DNA from: an uncultured Granulicella sp.
Lineage (GTDB): Bacteria; Acidobacteriota; Terriglobia; Terriglobales; Acidobacteriaceae
Direction: 5' to 3'
Assembly (NCBI GenBank): GCA_937871785.1
Contig: CALMON010000158.1
Location: 1 to 38,383, forward strand
Length of the DNA: 38,383 nt
Below, piece by piece: positions 15,960 through 24,552 of this stretch. Positions within the stretch are counted from its first letter, which is position 1. Each line of letters begins with the position of its first letter. The notes beneath the pieces are model-generated. The model was not told where the DNA came from and did no database searches. It worked only from the letters and a program-made list of their open reading frames with translations. Position numbers and translations under genes: made by a program.

Positions 15960-17030
15960 GTGCCGACTCTCCGCGTCCAACGCCCTATGACGCTGCGCTC
16001 CGTAATGCAAGGCCCTCTGGTTATGGCCGGCCTGGTGATGACCGCGGGCCTGCGGGCGCAGACTCCTTCTTCTCCGGCGGTTCAGGTGACGCAGACGCAA
16101 AACCAGACCCAGACCCTCAACGTCCAGTCGAATCTCGTGCTCGTCCCGACGCTCGTTGAAGACGCGATAGGTGCCGTGCTCTACGGTCTGAAAGCCGAGC
16201 AGTTCGTCGTGAAGGACAACGGCGTTCCCCAAATCGTGCATGTCGAAGACTCGGTCGATGCCGGGGCGCTTTCGCTGGTCGTGCTGATCCAGTGCTCGCG
16301 CTCGGCGGAAAACGAGCACGAGCGGCTGCGCGGGCTGCCCGCCATGGTCGAGGCCGTGGTGGGCGGCGGCGTGCAGGAAACCGCCGTGGTCAGCTTCGGC
16401 ACGGAACCCGAGTTGCTGGGCGGCTTTTCGCCCAATCCCGACGTGACCCACGACGTGCTCAAAACGTACCAGCCCTGCGACGACGATGGCGGCGCCGGCA
16501 TCTTCGACGCCGTGAACTACGCGGCGAAGATGCTCGAAACCCGCGACCCGCACCGCCGCCGGGCCATTCTTCTGATTTCCGAAACCCGCGATCACGGCAG
16601 TCTCGCCAAGGCGCAGGACGTGATCGCGCGGCTGGGCTCAAGCAACATCGTGGTCGACGCCGTGGCGTTTTCTCTCGGTAAATCGGCCGTTCTTGAAGAC
16701 CTGAAGCACGGCGACGGCGCCACCGGCGGGCTGATCGGCCTCATCTTCATGGCCGTGCAGGCTGTGCGCAAAAACGCGCCGAAGGAGTTCGCCAGCCTGT
16801 CCGGGGGCGAATACATCAACTTCACCACGCAAAAGGGCTTCGACCGCTCGCTCGGCTCGCTGGCCAACCACGTCCACAACGGCTACCTGCTTAGCTTTCA
16901 GCCGCGCGCGGCTCCGGGAAGCACGCTGGAGCCGGGGCTCCATGACATCACGGTCGAGGTGCCGGACTACAAAGGAAGCGTGCGTCATCGCGAGTCGTAC
17001 TGGTACGGTGGCGCGCCGCCTTCTTTGTGA
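15960..17030 (+). CDS. Secreted VWA-domain protein of the acidobacterial VWFA-related family
   Basis: The 356-residue protein starts at GTG-15960, six bases after AGGAGG. It has a signal peptide (LVMAGLVMTAGLRAQ) and then a von Willebrand A domain: NLVLVPTLVEDAIGAVLYGL and the 'FVVKDNGVPQIVHV' strand typical of the acidobacterial VWFA-related family (TIGR03436). Next come LSLVVLIQCSRSAE, RRRAILLISETRDHGS and a C-terminal NGYLLSFQP strand. The usual metal-binding DxSxS is CSRSA here (QCSRS in place of DxSxS), so the metal site is altered at its first position. Family members are abundant in Acidobacteriota but uncharacterised; a role in surface or periplasmic protein contacts is inference. Confidence 0.85.
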   Translation: MPTLRVQRPMTLRSVMQGPLVMAGLVMTAGLRAQTPSSPAVQVTQTQNQTQTLNVQSNLVLVPTLVEDAIGAVLYGLKAEQFVVKDNGVPQIVHVEDSVDAGALSLVVLIQCSRSAENEHERLRGLPAMVEAVVGGGVQETAVVSFGTEPELLGGFSPNPDVTHDVLKTYQPCDDDGGAGIFDAVNYAAKMLETRDPHRRRAILLISETRDHGSLAKAQDVIARLGSSNIVVDAVAFSLGKSAVLEDLKHGDGATGGLIGLIFMAVQAVRKNAPKEFASLSGGEYINFTTQKGFDRSLGSLANHVHNGYLLSFQPRAAPGSTLEPGLHDITVEVPDYKGSVRHRESYWYGGAPPSL

Positions 17031-17055
17031 GTTGTCGCTTGGCCCAAGAAAACGT

Positions 17056-18003
17056 CTAGCTCCAGTGGCTGCCGATGAACGTCGCAGCCCCATCGAAGGC
17101 ATCGCGAGCGCTCTGTAACTGCCGCACGCAGCGTTGAAACACGTGATGGAGACCTTCGTAGATTTCCAGCCGAACTTCGCCGCCGCGCTCCGCGGCAGCA
17201 TGGGCGTAGCGGACGGAGTCGTCCAGCAGCAGCTCATGCGAGCCCACCTGCAGGAGCAGCGCCGGCAACTGACCAGGAATGGCATAGAGCGGAGACGCGC
17301 GGCCGTCTTTCGGGTCGGCCTCGCCCAGATAGTTGGCCGCGCTATCCGCAAGCATAGGGGGCTGAAAGGTGGGGTCGATCGTGTCGGGACTCCGAAACGA
17401 GTCGCCCGCAAGCGCAAGGTCGGTCCACGCCGAAAACGTCACAGCCGACGCGGCTTTCGGCATCTCGGCCGTCCATTGCGCCAGCGCCGCCAGGACGAGC
17501 CCGCCGCCGGCTGAGTCGCCCACCAAAGCGACCTCCGCGACGCCCTGACGCCGCAGCCAGCGCAGCGCGGCCACGGTAGCGTCGAACGCGGCAGGAAAAG
17601 GGTGCTCCGGGGCCAGCGGGTAATCGAGCACAAACGCCGCCACACCGCTGCGCACCACCACCTGGCTCGCCATGCCGCGATAGCCCTCGGACGAGCCCAC
17701 CCTGTACGCCCCGCCATGCACAAACAGAATCGCCCGATCCGCGGGAGCGTTTTCCGGACGCACCCAGCAGCCGCGCACGGCTTCCGGGCCGGCGTCCACG
17801 TCGACGTCGGGGGCAACCACCTCCACGCTCACGCCCTCCATGATCGGCGTAAGCCGGGAGGTCATGGCATCATACCCTTCGCGTATCGTTCCGGTAGGGG
17901 GTGCCTCCCGTAGCGCGGCCACGGCGGCCAGCAAAGCGGTTACGGCCGCCTGCTCGTTCGCGCTCAGGGGGTAGCGCACTTCGGTATACGTCTCTGGATT
18001 CAT
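17056..18003 (-). CDS. HSL-type alpha/beta hydrolase (esterase)
   Basis: The 315-residue protein has the hormone-sensitive-lipase motifs: HGGAY (96-100) for the oxyanion hole and GDSAGG (162-167) with nucleophile S164. A late histidine lies in YEGLHHVFQ. The acid residue is probably the glutamate or an aspartate in VGSHELLLDDS, a variant of the usual GxxDxLxDD. Such enzymes hydrolyse short-chain esters; the substrate is unknown. ATG-18003 is chosen over an 80-residue longer frame because AGGAG lies about ten bases upstream and the family normally begins near there. Confidence 0.86.
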   Translation of the reverse strand: MNPETYTEVRYPLSANEQAAVTALLAAVAALREAPPTGTIREGYDAMTSRLTPIMEGVSVEVVAPDVDVDAGPEAVRGCWVRPENAPADRAILFVHGGAYRVGSSEGYRGMASQVVVRSGVAAFVLDYPLAPEHPFPAAFDATVAALRWLRRQGVAEVALVGDSAGGGLVLAALAQWTAEMPKAASAVTFSAWTDLALAGDSFRSPDTIDPTFQPPMLADSAANYLGEADPKDGRASPLYAIPGQLPALLLQVGSHELLLDDSVRYAHAAAERGGEVRLEIYEGLHHVFQRCVRQLQSARDAFDGAATFIGSHWS

Positions 18004-18081
18004 CGTCGGCAGTCTCCTGCAGCTTGTGATTCCCTGAGAAGAGGACCGGATGCTTCTCTTGTACAAGGAGCCGGGCTTTGC

Positions 18082-18252
18082 GTGAGAAAACAGGACCTTC
18101 AACGCGAGGCGCAGCCGATGCGGCTGGCGGCGCAGTTGGAGCAGGGGCCCGACGCCGACACAGAAATGAACTTTGGCGGGGGCGGAACCGCTTTCGTGTT
18201 CAGCTGCCCAACGCATCCGGAGCAGGCCCGTTTCCTGTGGCAATGCGGCTAG
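18082..18252 (+). pseudogene. 56-residue DUF1963-like C-terminal remnant or small protein
   Basis: In the 371-base gap between two divergent genes, GTG-18082 opens a frame ending QLEQGPDADTEMNFGG and AFVFSCPTHPEQARFLWQCG. This resembles, from memory, the C-terminal end of DUF1963/YwqG-like proteins, where a glycine-rich turn is followed by a CPxH...WQC element. AAGGAG at 18065-18070 lies 11 bases upstream. No matching N-terminal part is visible upstream, so it is either a truncated relic or an independent small protein. The rest of the gap shows nothing I can name. Confidence 0.4.
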
Positions 18253-18374
18253 GGTTTACTTCAGGTGTAAGCTGTCCTAGTCCTCAAGGCTGTCGCCCGT
18301 CTCGCGATGTGCGACATCTTGTTCGAACCGATCTCAGCCGACCCCTGACGGAAGAAAGCACCCAAGGTGTTCTC

Positions 18375-18890
18375 ATGACCTCCCGATCCTCCACTCCGAC
18401 GACGCGCCTCGTTCTGGTTCTTTTCACTCTTCTGGCAATTGCCGGGTGCCGTTCCGCCGGCTCGGGCGCAAGCCCCGGGCACAAGGTGTCGCTTACCGGC
18501 ACATGGGTGGGCCAGATGCCCGGAAGCCAGAACGGCGCGGTGCTGGACGAGCCTGAAGGGAAAGAGGGCATCTTTGTGGCGCTGCTGGAAATCCAAGCTC
18601 CCGGCGATGCAAGCGGACCGCTTTCCGGCACGTTCACCCTTTGCGACGGGCACGTGACCGCCGACACGGAAACCTTCAGCCAGGCGTCGCTCGGGAAAGG
18701 CGCCGTCCCGCTGACGTCACCGTCCATTCCCCAGCAATCCACACTTTCGCTGGTTGACGTGTCACCGCCGGCGGACGCGATACACGCTGTTTTCTCGACC
18801 GGCGGCGACAAATTCGCCGGGTACCTCCATCGGCAGGACCCCGCCGCGTTCCATCGGCGTTGCCAGCCGGCGTCGGGGTTCCGGAAGTAG
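18375..18890 (+). CDS. Small lipoprotein of unknown function
   Basis: The 171-residue protein starts at ATG-18375 with AAGGTG just upstream. It has a clear lipoprotein signal: TTRLVLVLFTLLAIAGC, lipobox IAGC with C25. The mature part is beta-rich (VSLTGTWVGQMPG, ALLEIQAPGDASGPLSGTFTLCDG, GDKFAGYLHRQD), consistent with a small lipocalin-like or immunoglobulin-like barrel, but no family is recognised. The 'GTW.G' opening is common in exported barrel proteins. It converges with prmC on the other strand. Confidence 0.78.
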   Translation: MTSRSSTPTTRLVLVLFTLLAIAGCRSAGSGASPGHKVSLTGTWVGQMPGSQNGAVLDEPEGKEGIFVALLEIQAPGDASGPLSGTFTLCDGHVTADTETFSQASLGKGAVPLTSPSIPQQSTLSLVDVSPPADAIHAVFSTGGDKFAGYLHRQDPAAFHRRCQPASGFRK

Positions 18891-18971
18891 CCTGCAGCAG
18901 CGCAGCCATCTTCTCTAAGGGGGATACGTAACCTTCAACGGCGAATGGCGGCCAGTATCTTCACCGGGGTA

Positions 18972-19820
18972 TCAGGGCCGGGTCGCCAGCGCGACGCGCG
19001 GAATGCCGGCGTAGTCGTCCACAAACCGGACATTTGTCCAGCCGGCGAGCAGTTCGGCGAGAGCGTCGCGCTGGCCGAAGCCGAATTCCAACGCCAGCAG
19101 GCCGCCTGCGCGCAGGGCCAGGGACGCGACGGGAAGCAGCCGCCGATATACGGCCAGGCCGTCCGCCCCGGCAAACAGGGCGCCGTGAGGCTCGTGCTGG
19201 ACCACCTCCGGCTGCATGCCGGCAGCGTCGGTCAAGGAAATATAGGGCGGGTTCGACACGACGGCGTCCAGACCGGTTTGGCCCGCCAGCAGATCGCCTT
19301 CGACGAAGCGGATGCGGCCGGTACAGCCGTGCGCCTCGGCATTCGAGCGCGCGACGGCAAGAGCCGCCGAAGATGTATCGGTGGCCACCAGATCCACCCC
19401 GGCCAGGTGCGTGGCCAGGGCAATCGCGATGGCCCCGGAACCGGTGCCGACGTCGGCGATGCGCAACGTGCGCTCTTCTGCTTGCGGGTCTGCCGCCTGC
19501 GCCGCCCAAAGCAGCACCTGCTCGACGAGGTGCTCGGTTTCCGGCCGCGGAATCAGGGTTGCCGGCGTAACCTGTAGCGGCAGACCGTAAAACTCCTGCA
19601 TCCCGGTCAGGTATTGGAGCGGCTCGCGCGCGGTGCGGCGGCGAACCAAGCTCACGAAGCGGTTCAGAAAATCGCCGGATACGGTGGAGTCCGGATGTGC
19701 CAGCAGCCACGGGCGCTCGCAACCGAGGCTATGCGCCAGGAGCGTTTCGGCGTCTCGCCGCGCGACGCTCTGCGCGGCCGTCATAAGCGCCTGACGCACG
19801 GTGGTGAACTGGGCCGACAT
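18972..19820 (-). CDS. prmC: PrmC, release factor glutamine N5-methyltransferase
   Basis: PrmC methylates the glutamine of the GGQ motif in RF1 and RF2, which is needed for efficient translation termination. This 282-residue protein has the N-terminal helical domain (DAETLLAHSLGCERPWLLAHPD), the REPLQYLTGMQEFYGLPLQV motif, and SAM motif I as IADVGTGSGAIAIALA. The catalytic NPPY is in VVSNPPYISL. ATG-19820 is preferred to TTG-19847, which would overlap the upstream stop. prmC often sits beside prfA; here its upstream partner is an exported methyltransferase-like gene 13 bases away, and no release factor gene is in view. Confidence 0.92.
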   Translation of the reverse strand: MSAQFTTVRQALMTAAQSVARRDAETLLAHSLGCERPWLLAHPDSTVSGDFLNRFVSLVRRRTAREPLQYLTGMQEFYGLPLQVTPATLIPRPETEHLVEQVLLWAAQAADPQAEERTLRIADVGTGSGAIAIALATHLAGVDLVATDTSSAALAVARSNAEAHGCTGRIRFVEGDLLAGQTGLDAVVSNPPYISLTDAAGMQPEVVQHEPHGALFAGADGLAVYRRLLPVASLALRAGGLLALEFGFGQRDALAELLAGWTNVRFVDDYAGIPRVALATRP

Positions 19821-19833
19821 GGTGACGCGGGCC

Positions 19834-20568
19834 CTAGCGCTTTTCAAAGATCAGAAAATAATCCTGACCGTCGTCCTTGGTGAAGTCATAGCGGCCGACC
19901 TGCTTGAACCCGGCACGTTCCACTTCCCTGCGAACTGTCGCCTCGGGTAGGCCGTGGTCGTCGCCCTTGCCGTTGCGGTCGATAATGCCGAAGCGCGCGC
20001 CGGGCTTCATGGCGTCGCGCAGGTCCTTGAGCACGGGCTCGGGGTGCGCAATCTCGTGGTACACCTTCAGCATCAGAGCGGCATCCAGACTGTTGGGCGG
20101 CAGCTTCGGGTCGTCGGGAGTCCCTAACACGGTGTGAATGTTGCCGAGCTGCTCCTTGGCGGCACGCTTCCCGATGGAGTCGATATAGGCCGGGTTGATG
20201 TCTTCGGCGATCACCGCGCCGCCCGGCCCGACCTGCCGCGCCGCCTGCACGGTAAACCAGCCGCCCCCGGCGCCGATGTCGGCGACCGTTTTCCCCGCTT
20301 CGATGTGCAGCAGGCTCATGACGCGGTCGATGTGCAGCTTCTCGGCGCGGCCGGGTGTTTCAAAAATGCTGAGATCGCCCGCATATGGCGTGCTGGTCGG
20401 GTGCTGCGGAAGCGCTTGCTGCTGCGGCGCTGCCTGCCCGGTCTGTGCTGCTTGCCCGGCCTGCGCCTGGGCCAGCGTGCCGATCGCCCAGACAGCGGCA
20501 AGTGCGGCTGAGGTGAGCTTTTTGCCTGGACCGATGCGTACCGCGCGCGTGTGCGTTGTCGTGTGCAT
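19834..20568 (-). CDS. Exported class I SAM methyltransferase-like protein
   Basis: The protein has a Rossmann methyltransferase core: TVADIGAGGGWFTVQAARQ (motif I), AVIAEDINPAYIDSI and MLKVYHEIAHPEPVLKDLRDAMKPG. The N-terminus looks like a signal peptide (KKLTSAALAAVWAIGTLAQAQA), followed by a Gln/Pro/Ala linker. Exported SAM-dependent enzymes are puzzling because SAM is cytoplasmic, though such proteins are frequent in this phylum. ATG-20568 gives a normal-length signal peptide; ATG-20619 has a better ribosome binding site (GGGAG) but would overlap the upstream gene by 26 bases. The substrate is unknown. Confidence 0.8.
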   Translation of the reverse strand: MHTTTHTRAVRIGPGKKLTSAALAAVWAIGTLAQAQAGQAAQTGQAAPQQQALPQHPTSTPYAGDLSIFETPGRAEKLHIDRVMSLLHIEAGKTVADIGAGGGWFTVQAARQVGPGGAVIAEDINPAYIDSIGKRAAKEQLGNIHTVLGTPDDPKLPPNSLDAALMLKVYHEIAHPEPVLKDLRDAMKPGARFGIIDRNGKGDDHGLPEATVRREVERAGFKQVGRYDFTKDDGQDYFLIFEKR

Positions 20569-20593
20569 GCTATTGAGACGCACATGGGCGCTC

Positions 20594-21106
20594 TCACGCA
20601 CGCAGCGAATGCGTCGCATCTACGTACTCCCGCCATTGTGCCGACTCGGCCACCTGCTTGATGACCGCGTTACGCTCGCGCAGCAGCCCTCGCATGTAGC
20701 GGCGCAGCACCAACCGCTCGGCCAGCCAGCCCAGGGGGCCGAAAGGCGCCGCGAACCGGAATACGTCGCGCATGCAGGTGACAGCTTCCCCTGCGCCCGT
20801 AACATTCGCATGGCGGAAGTAGTGGTCATGCTGCATCAGGCGAAAAATGCCCTTCACCATAGTGTCCTGGAAGTAACCCGGAGGATTGAACGCGGTGATG
20901 ACGCTGGTCAGCTGTTGCCGCACGCCGAAATGTCTGGCCGTCCAGGTAACGGCCTCCCCGGTTTGCATCAGGCCCGTGCGTGTGCCCGCGCTGGCCTGGT
21001 CGCCCCAGTGCCGGTTGCCGAGCAGATGCACCTCAATGGAGCGCGCCAGGTCGAAGCACCGCTTCACCGGAGCGACAATGTGCGTAATTTCCACCAGTTC
21101 GACCAT
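20594..21106 (-). CDS. SRPBCC-fold (START/polyketide-cyclase-like) protein
   Basis: The 170-residue product fits the SRPBCC family: a first strand-helix (VEITHIVAPVKRCFDLARSIEVHLL), then GEAVTWTARHFGVRQQLTSVITAF, FQDTMVKGIFRLMQHDHYF, and the FRFAAPFGPLGWLAERLVLRRYM segment that forms the long C-terminal helix. The fold makes a cavity for hydrophobic ligands; no catalytic function is established for this branch. ATG-21106 is the first start that matches family length. It runs in the same direction as the methyltransferase and prmC, so the three may share a transcript. Confidence 0.8.
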   Translation of the reverse strand: MVELVEITHIVAPVKRCFDLARSIEVHLLGNRHWGDQASAGTRTGLMQTGEAVTWTARHFGVRQQLTSVITAFNPPGYFQDTMVKGIFRLMQHDHYFRHANVTGAGEAVTCMRDVFRFAAPFGPLGWLAERLVLRRYMRGLLRERNAVIKQVAESAQWREYVDATHSLRA

Positions 21107-21212
21107 TCCACTCGCTTTCCGCGCTCGCCTGAGCGTGTTTCGGCATCCGAAGCGTACGAAGGCACACCTCTGCACCCGCACCCCTTCCACGCCTGGAGGA
21201 CGATACGACACT

Positions 21213-22097
21213 ATGACTTTTTCGGCCCAATCGCACCACGCTAGTCCACGCAAGGGCATTCGGCAAGCAGGAAATCACGCCAGACGTGCGATTTTCGTCA
21301 CTTGGGCTGCGGGGCTGCTGCTGCTTCCCTTCGGCGCCGGGGAAGCCGCAGGGCAGACACAGCCTGTGGCCAAGGATCTGGCGTCCACCATGGTCGCCAA
21401 CGAGGGCGCAGCCGCGCAGCATAAGGTGTTGTTTGCCTACACGTCGGTTGAAAAATCCGACCGTACGGCAGGGCACTTGTGGACCGAGCGCGTCGTGGAA
21501 ACGCCGACCTGCCGCGTGCGCCTGCTGACCGCGGTGGACGGCCAGCCGCTGACGCCCGAGCTCGCCGCCGCGGAACGCAACCGGCTGACCAACGATGCCG
21601 CCCATCCGGAAGATTACGCCGCTCGCGACCGTGCGCAGACCGGGGGCGACGACGCGCACGCGCAAAGCCTGCTTGAGCTCATCGTCAAAGGCTTCCTTTT
21701 GGAGCATGTCCAGGCTGTGAACGGCGACTGGCGCATGGATTTCCGTCCCGACCCTGCTTATTCACCGAGCGGCAGCGAAGAAAAGGTGCTGCACGGTATG
21801 GTCGGCTGGCTCACCATCGACCAGAAAACGATGCGTCTGCGCCACATCGAAGGCAAGCTGCCGGAAGACGTTACCCTTTACGGCTTTTTGGCAACGGTGC
21901 ACGCCGGCAGCCACTTTGAAAGCACCAAGATCCCGATTGACCAGACCTGGCGCACGACGCGCGTGGTCACCGACATTCGCGGCAAGGCCGCGCTGTTCAA
22001 GACGATCGGAAAGAATGTGGATTCGACCCGCAGTGCTTTTGCGCCGATCGCACAGAACCTGACCGTGGCGCAGGCCGTGGCGATTGCGGAAAAGTAG
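21213..22097 (+). CDS. Exported protein of unknown function
   Basis: The 294-residue protein from ATG-21213 has a signal peptide (RRAIFVTWAAGLLLLPFGAGEAAG) and a mature part that begins KVLFAYTSVEKSDRTAGHLW and continues TERVVETPTCRVRLL and DGQPLTPELAAAERNRL. Later parts are FLLEHVQAVNGDWRMDF and MVGWLTIDQKTMRLRHIEG. I recall similar exported proteins in Acidobacteriota, without function. The layout (a strand-rich core that reports on changes of a 'TxERxVET' segment) resembles outer-membrane-lipoprotein-carrier-like folds only loosely. It is divergent from the SRPBCC gene. Confidence 0.72.
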   Translation: MTFSAQSHHASPRKGIRQAGNHARRAIFVTWAAGLLLLPFGAGEAAGQTQPVAKDLASTMVANEGAAAQHKVLFAYTSVEKSDRTAGHLWTERVVETPTCRVRLLTAVDGQPLTPELAAAERNRLTNDAAHPEDYAARDRAQTGGDDAHAQSLLELIVKGFLLEHVQAVNGDWRMDFRPDPAYSPSGSEEKVLHGMVGWLTIDQKTMRLRHIEGKLPEDVTLYGFLATVHAGSHFESTKIPIDQTWRTTRVVTDIRGKAALFKTIGKNVDSTRSAFAPIAQNLTVAQAVAIAEK

Positions 22098-22160
22098 AGG
22101 CGGAAACCGTTCGGGCATTGCTCAGACGTTCTGCCCAGGCGTAGCTCCCCTTCCAAAGAA

Positions 22161-22191
22161 TGGTCATCCTGAACTCTGCTCAGGATGACCA
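22161..22191. terminator. Bidirectional hairpin between convergent genes
   Basis: TGGTCATCCTGA (22161-22172) and TCAGGATGACCA (22180-22191) form a perfect 12-bp stem with a seven-base loop, between the convergent exported-protein and HAD genes. No T-run follows, so it may be a REP-type hairpin protecting both mRNA ends rather than an intrinsic terminator. The 'gtcatcctga' core resembles the dispersed repeat family of this window. Confidence 0.6.
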
Positions 22192-22260
22192 TGGAAAGAA
22201 ATATGTCAGAAGGGGACCGGTCTCGACCTTTGCCTCCACGAACTCTGCGTCCATCAACGG

Positions 22261-22935
22261 TTACCGCAAGGTTTCGCGCATGATCGCGCTCTCGTCGAAT
22301 TTTTGTAACAACTCGGCGACGCTCTCATACACCTCCACGCATCCGGCGGCCAAAAGCTCTTCGCGCGACCATCCCCCGGTCATCACGCCGATGGTGCGCA
22401 GACCGGCATGGCCCGCGGCTTCAGCGTCGTAAGGTGTATCTCCCAAGGCGATGCAGCTTTTCGCTTCCATCCGCAGCTTGCGCAGGGTCGCATCGAAGAT
22501 GTCCGAGTGCGGCTTGGACTTTTTCGCATCATCGGCGCTGGTCGCCTCGTCGACAAGTTCGTCCGCATCCAGCAGCTTCCTGTAGTCGAGCAGGTCTTCC
22601 GTGCTGGCGGAACTCGACAGCGCCACCTTGACGCCCGCGGCCTTGACGCGTTTCAGAAAATCGTGCGCTCCTGGCAAAGGCTCCACCCGGTGCTTGAAGT
22701 CCTGCTTGAACACGAATTTGCGATACGCTTCCAGCGGCTCCTGGATGGCGTCGCGCTTCCACCACGGCACAAACACCGGGATCAGCTCATCCCCACCCTT
22801 GCCGATCTGCCGCCGAATGTCTTCAAGCTCCAGCTCGGTACCCATCCCCCGAAACGCCACTTGCCAGGCTTCCGCGTGCAGCCAGTTGCTTTGCACCAAA
22901 GTCCCGTCAATATCGCACAACACCGCTTCCACCAT
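22261..22935 (-). CDS. HAD-superfamily phosphatase (beta-phosphoglucomutase-like)
   Basis: The 224-residue protein shows all HAD motifs: VLCDIDGTL with nucleophile D8 and D10, motif II as VALSSSAS, motif III lysine in KKSKPHSDIF, and motif IV as ALGDTPYDAEAAG. The helical cap between residues 15 and 85 makes it a subclass IA enzyme, like beta-phosphoglucomutase and phosphoglycolate phosphatase. It is divergent from a hexose-phosphate epimerase gene, so a sugar-phosphate substrate is plausible but unproven. Confidence 0.85.
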   Translation of the reverse strand: MVEAVLCDIDGTLVQSNWLHAEAWQVAFRGMGTELELEDIRRQIGKGGDELIPVFVPWWKRDAIQEPLEAYRKFVFKQDFKHRVEPLPGAHDFLKRVKAAGVKVALSSSASTEDLLDYRKLLDADELVDEATSADDAKKSKPHSDIFDATLRKLRMEAKSCIALGDTPYDAEAAGHAGLRTIGVMTGGWSREELLAAGCVEVYESVAELLQKFDESAIMRETLR

Positions 22936-22992
22936 TTTTCGACTCCTATGTCGTGTTGGATGCCGTCGGCATCAAAAGGCCAAAGGACCGCC

Positions 22993-23955
22993 ATGATCCA
23001 AGACCCGACGCAACACCTTCAGTATTTGCAGGAAAACTTCAGCCTGCCCGGCGTCCTCGCATTTGAACAGAACGAGGCCGGGCTAATCTTTGCGCGCATC
23101 GCGACTTCCACCTGCAGCGGCGAGCTCTACCTGCAAGGCGCGCATGTGACGCGCTGGCAGCCGCGTTCCGAAGAGGTCTCCTCCGGTCCAGCCGAAAGCC
23201 CCGTCCTTTACCTGAGCCCCCATGCCACCTTCGTCCCCGGAAAGGCGATCCGCGGCGGTGTCCCGGTTATTTTTCCGTGGTTCGGCGACCGCCGACTGAG
23301 TGCGGCCGGAGCGCCCCGCACGGACGGACCCGCGCACGGCTTTGCGCGCACGCAGGTGTGGACGCTGGCGTTTGCCGCGCTTTCTGACGACGAGCTGCAT
23401 CTAACCCTGACGCTCGCGCCTTCGGAGCAGTCACGGCAGCTTGGTTACGACCACTTCAGCGTCGCCTACCAGGTGACGTTTGGCGAAACGCTGTCGCTGC
23501 GGATGACGGTGGCCAATAACGGCGAAACGCCGCTGCATGTGGAAGAAGCTCTCCATACCTATTTTTCCGTCGACGACGCCGCTACCGTGCGCGTGCTGGG
23601 CCTCAACGATACCGAGTACCTGGACAAGACCGACGGTATGAAGCGTAAACGGCAGAACGACGCTGTGCTGACGTTGACGGGCGAAACCGACCGGCCGTAC
23701 CTCAACACATCGGCAACCGTGATGCTGGAAGACGCCGGCAAACAGCGGCACGTGTTCGTCAATAAAGCCGGATCGAAAACCACAGTCGTGTGGAACCCGG
23801 GGGAAGAGCTTTCCGCGAAACTGACTGATCTCGGCAGCGGCGAGTGGCGGCACATGATGTGCGTGGAAACCGCAAATGCCCTGGAGAACACGCTTGTTCT
23901 GCCGCCGAAGACCGCGCATACGATGCAGGCCGAACTCGCGGTGGAGCCTCTCTAG
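22993..23955 (+). CDS. D-hexose-6-phosphate mutarotase (YeaD-like)
   Basis: The 320-residue protein is of the aldose-1-epimerase fold, YeaD branch, which interconverts anomers of hexose 6-phosphates. Supporting blocks are GELYLQGAHVTRWQP, AIRGGVPVIFPWFGDR, PAHGFARTQVWTL with the catalytic-type His, EEALHTYFSVDD, and TVVWNPGEELSAKLTDLG with WRHMMCVETANA at the end, which contains the catalytic glutamate. ATG-22993 is preceded by AAAGGA. Its stop lies two bases before the GTG start of maf, so the two are one operon. Confidence 0.9.
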   Translation: MIQDPTQHLQYLQENFSLPGVLAFEQNEAGLIFARIATSTCSGELYLQGAHVTRWQPRSEEVSSGPAESPVLYLSPHATFVPGKAIRGGVPVIFPWFGDRRLSAAGAPRTDGPAHGFARTQVWTLAFAALSDDELHLTLTLAPSEQSRQLGYDHFSVAYQVTFGETLSLRMTVANNGETPLHVEEALHTYFSVDDAATVRVLGLNDTEYLDKTDGMKRKRQNDAVLTLTGETDRPYLNTSATVMLEDAGKQRHVFVNKAGSKTTVVWNPGEELSAKLTDLGSGEWRHMMCVETANALENTLVLPPKTAHTMQAELAVEPL

Positions 23956-23957
23956 GC

Positions 23958-24524
23958 GTGGCGGCTACGTTGCTGCTTGCTTCCGCCTCACCACGACGCC
24001 GTGAGCTGCTCGCGCAGGCCGGCTACGCGTTCCGGACGGCTGCTGCCGACATCGACGAAGCGTGCCGGGAAGGCGAGGCACCGGAAGCCTTTGTGCGGCG
24101 GCTCGCTCTTGAAAAAGCGCAAGCGCTGTTTCGGTCGCAGCCGGACTGCGTCGTGCTGGGTGCCGACACCACGGTCGTTTGCGACGGCCGCATCCTGAAC
24201 AAACCCGCCACAATCGCCGAGGCCGAAACGATGCTGCGGCGGCTGTCCGGCCGCCGTCACCAGGTCCACACCGGGATTGCCGTGGTGGCGGGCCGCCCCG
24301 CGCTGACGCATGTCGAAACCACGCAGGTCACGTTCGGCGCGATCGCGGAAGACGACCTGCGCAGCTATCTCGCGACGGGCGACTCGCTCGATAAAGCCGG
24401 AGGGTACGGCATCCAGGGCTACGCCGCGCGCTGGATCCCCCGCATCGAGGGCGACTACTTCAACGTCGTGGGCCTGCCGCTCGCGGCGACGGTGCGGCTG
24501 CTGCGGGAAGCCGGCTGCAAGTAG
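23958..24524 (+). CDS. maf: Maf-family nucleoside triphosphate pyrophosphatase
   Basis: Maf proteins hydrolyse non-canonical or modified nucleotides (dTTP/UTP in the YhdE branch). The 188-residue product begins TLLLASASPRRRELLAQAGY, the signature P-loop-like S-x-S-P-R-R. It contains VVLGADTTVVCDGRILNKP, RLSGRRHQVHTGIAVV, DKAGGYGIQGYAARWI and EGDYFNVVGLPL, all diagnostic. GTG-23958 follows the epimerase stop by two bases. Confidence 0.93.
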   Translation: MAATLLLASASPRRRELLAQAGYAFRTAAADIDEACREGEAPEAFVRRLALEKAQALFRSQPDCVVLGADTTVVCDGRILNKPATIAEAETMLRRLSGRRHQVHTGIAVVAGRPALTHVETTQVTFGAIAEDDLRSYLATGDSLDKAGGYGIQGYAARWIPRIEGDYFNVVGLPLAATVRLLREAGCK

Positions 24525-24552
24525 AGCATCCCCATCGGGCGCTCCGGCTTAC

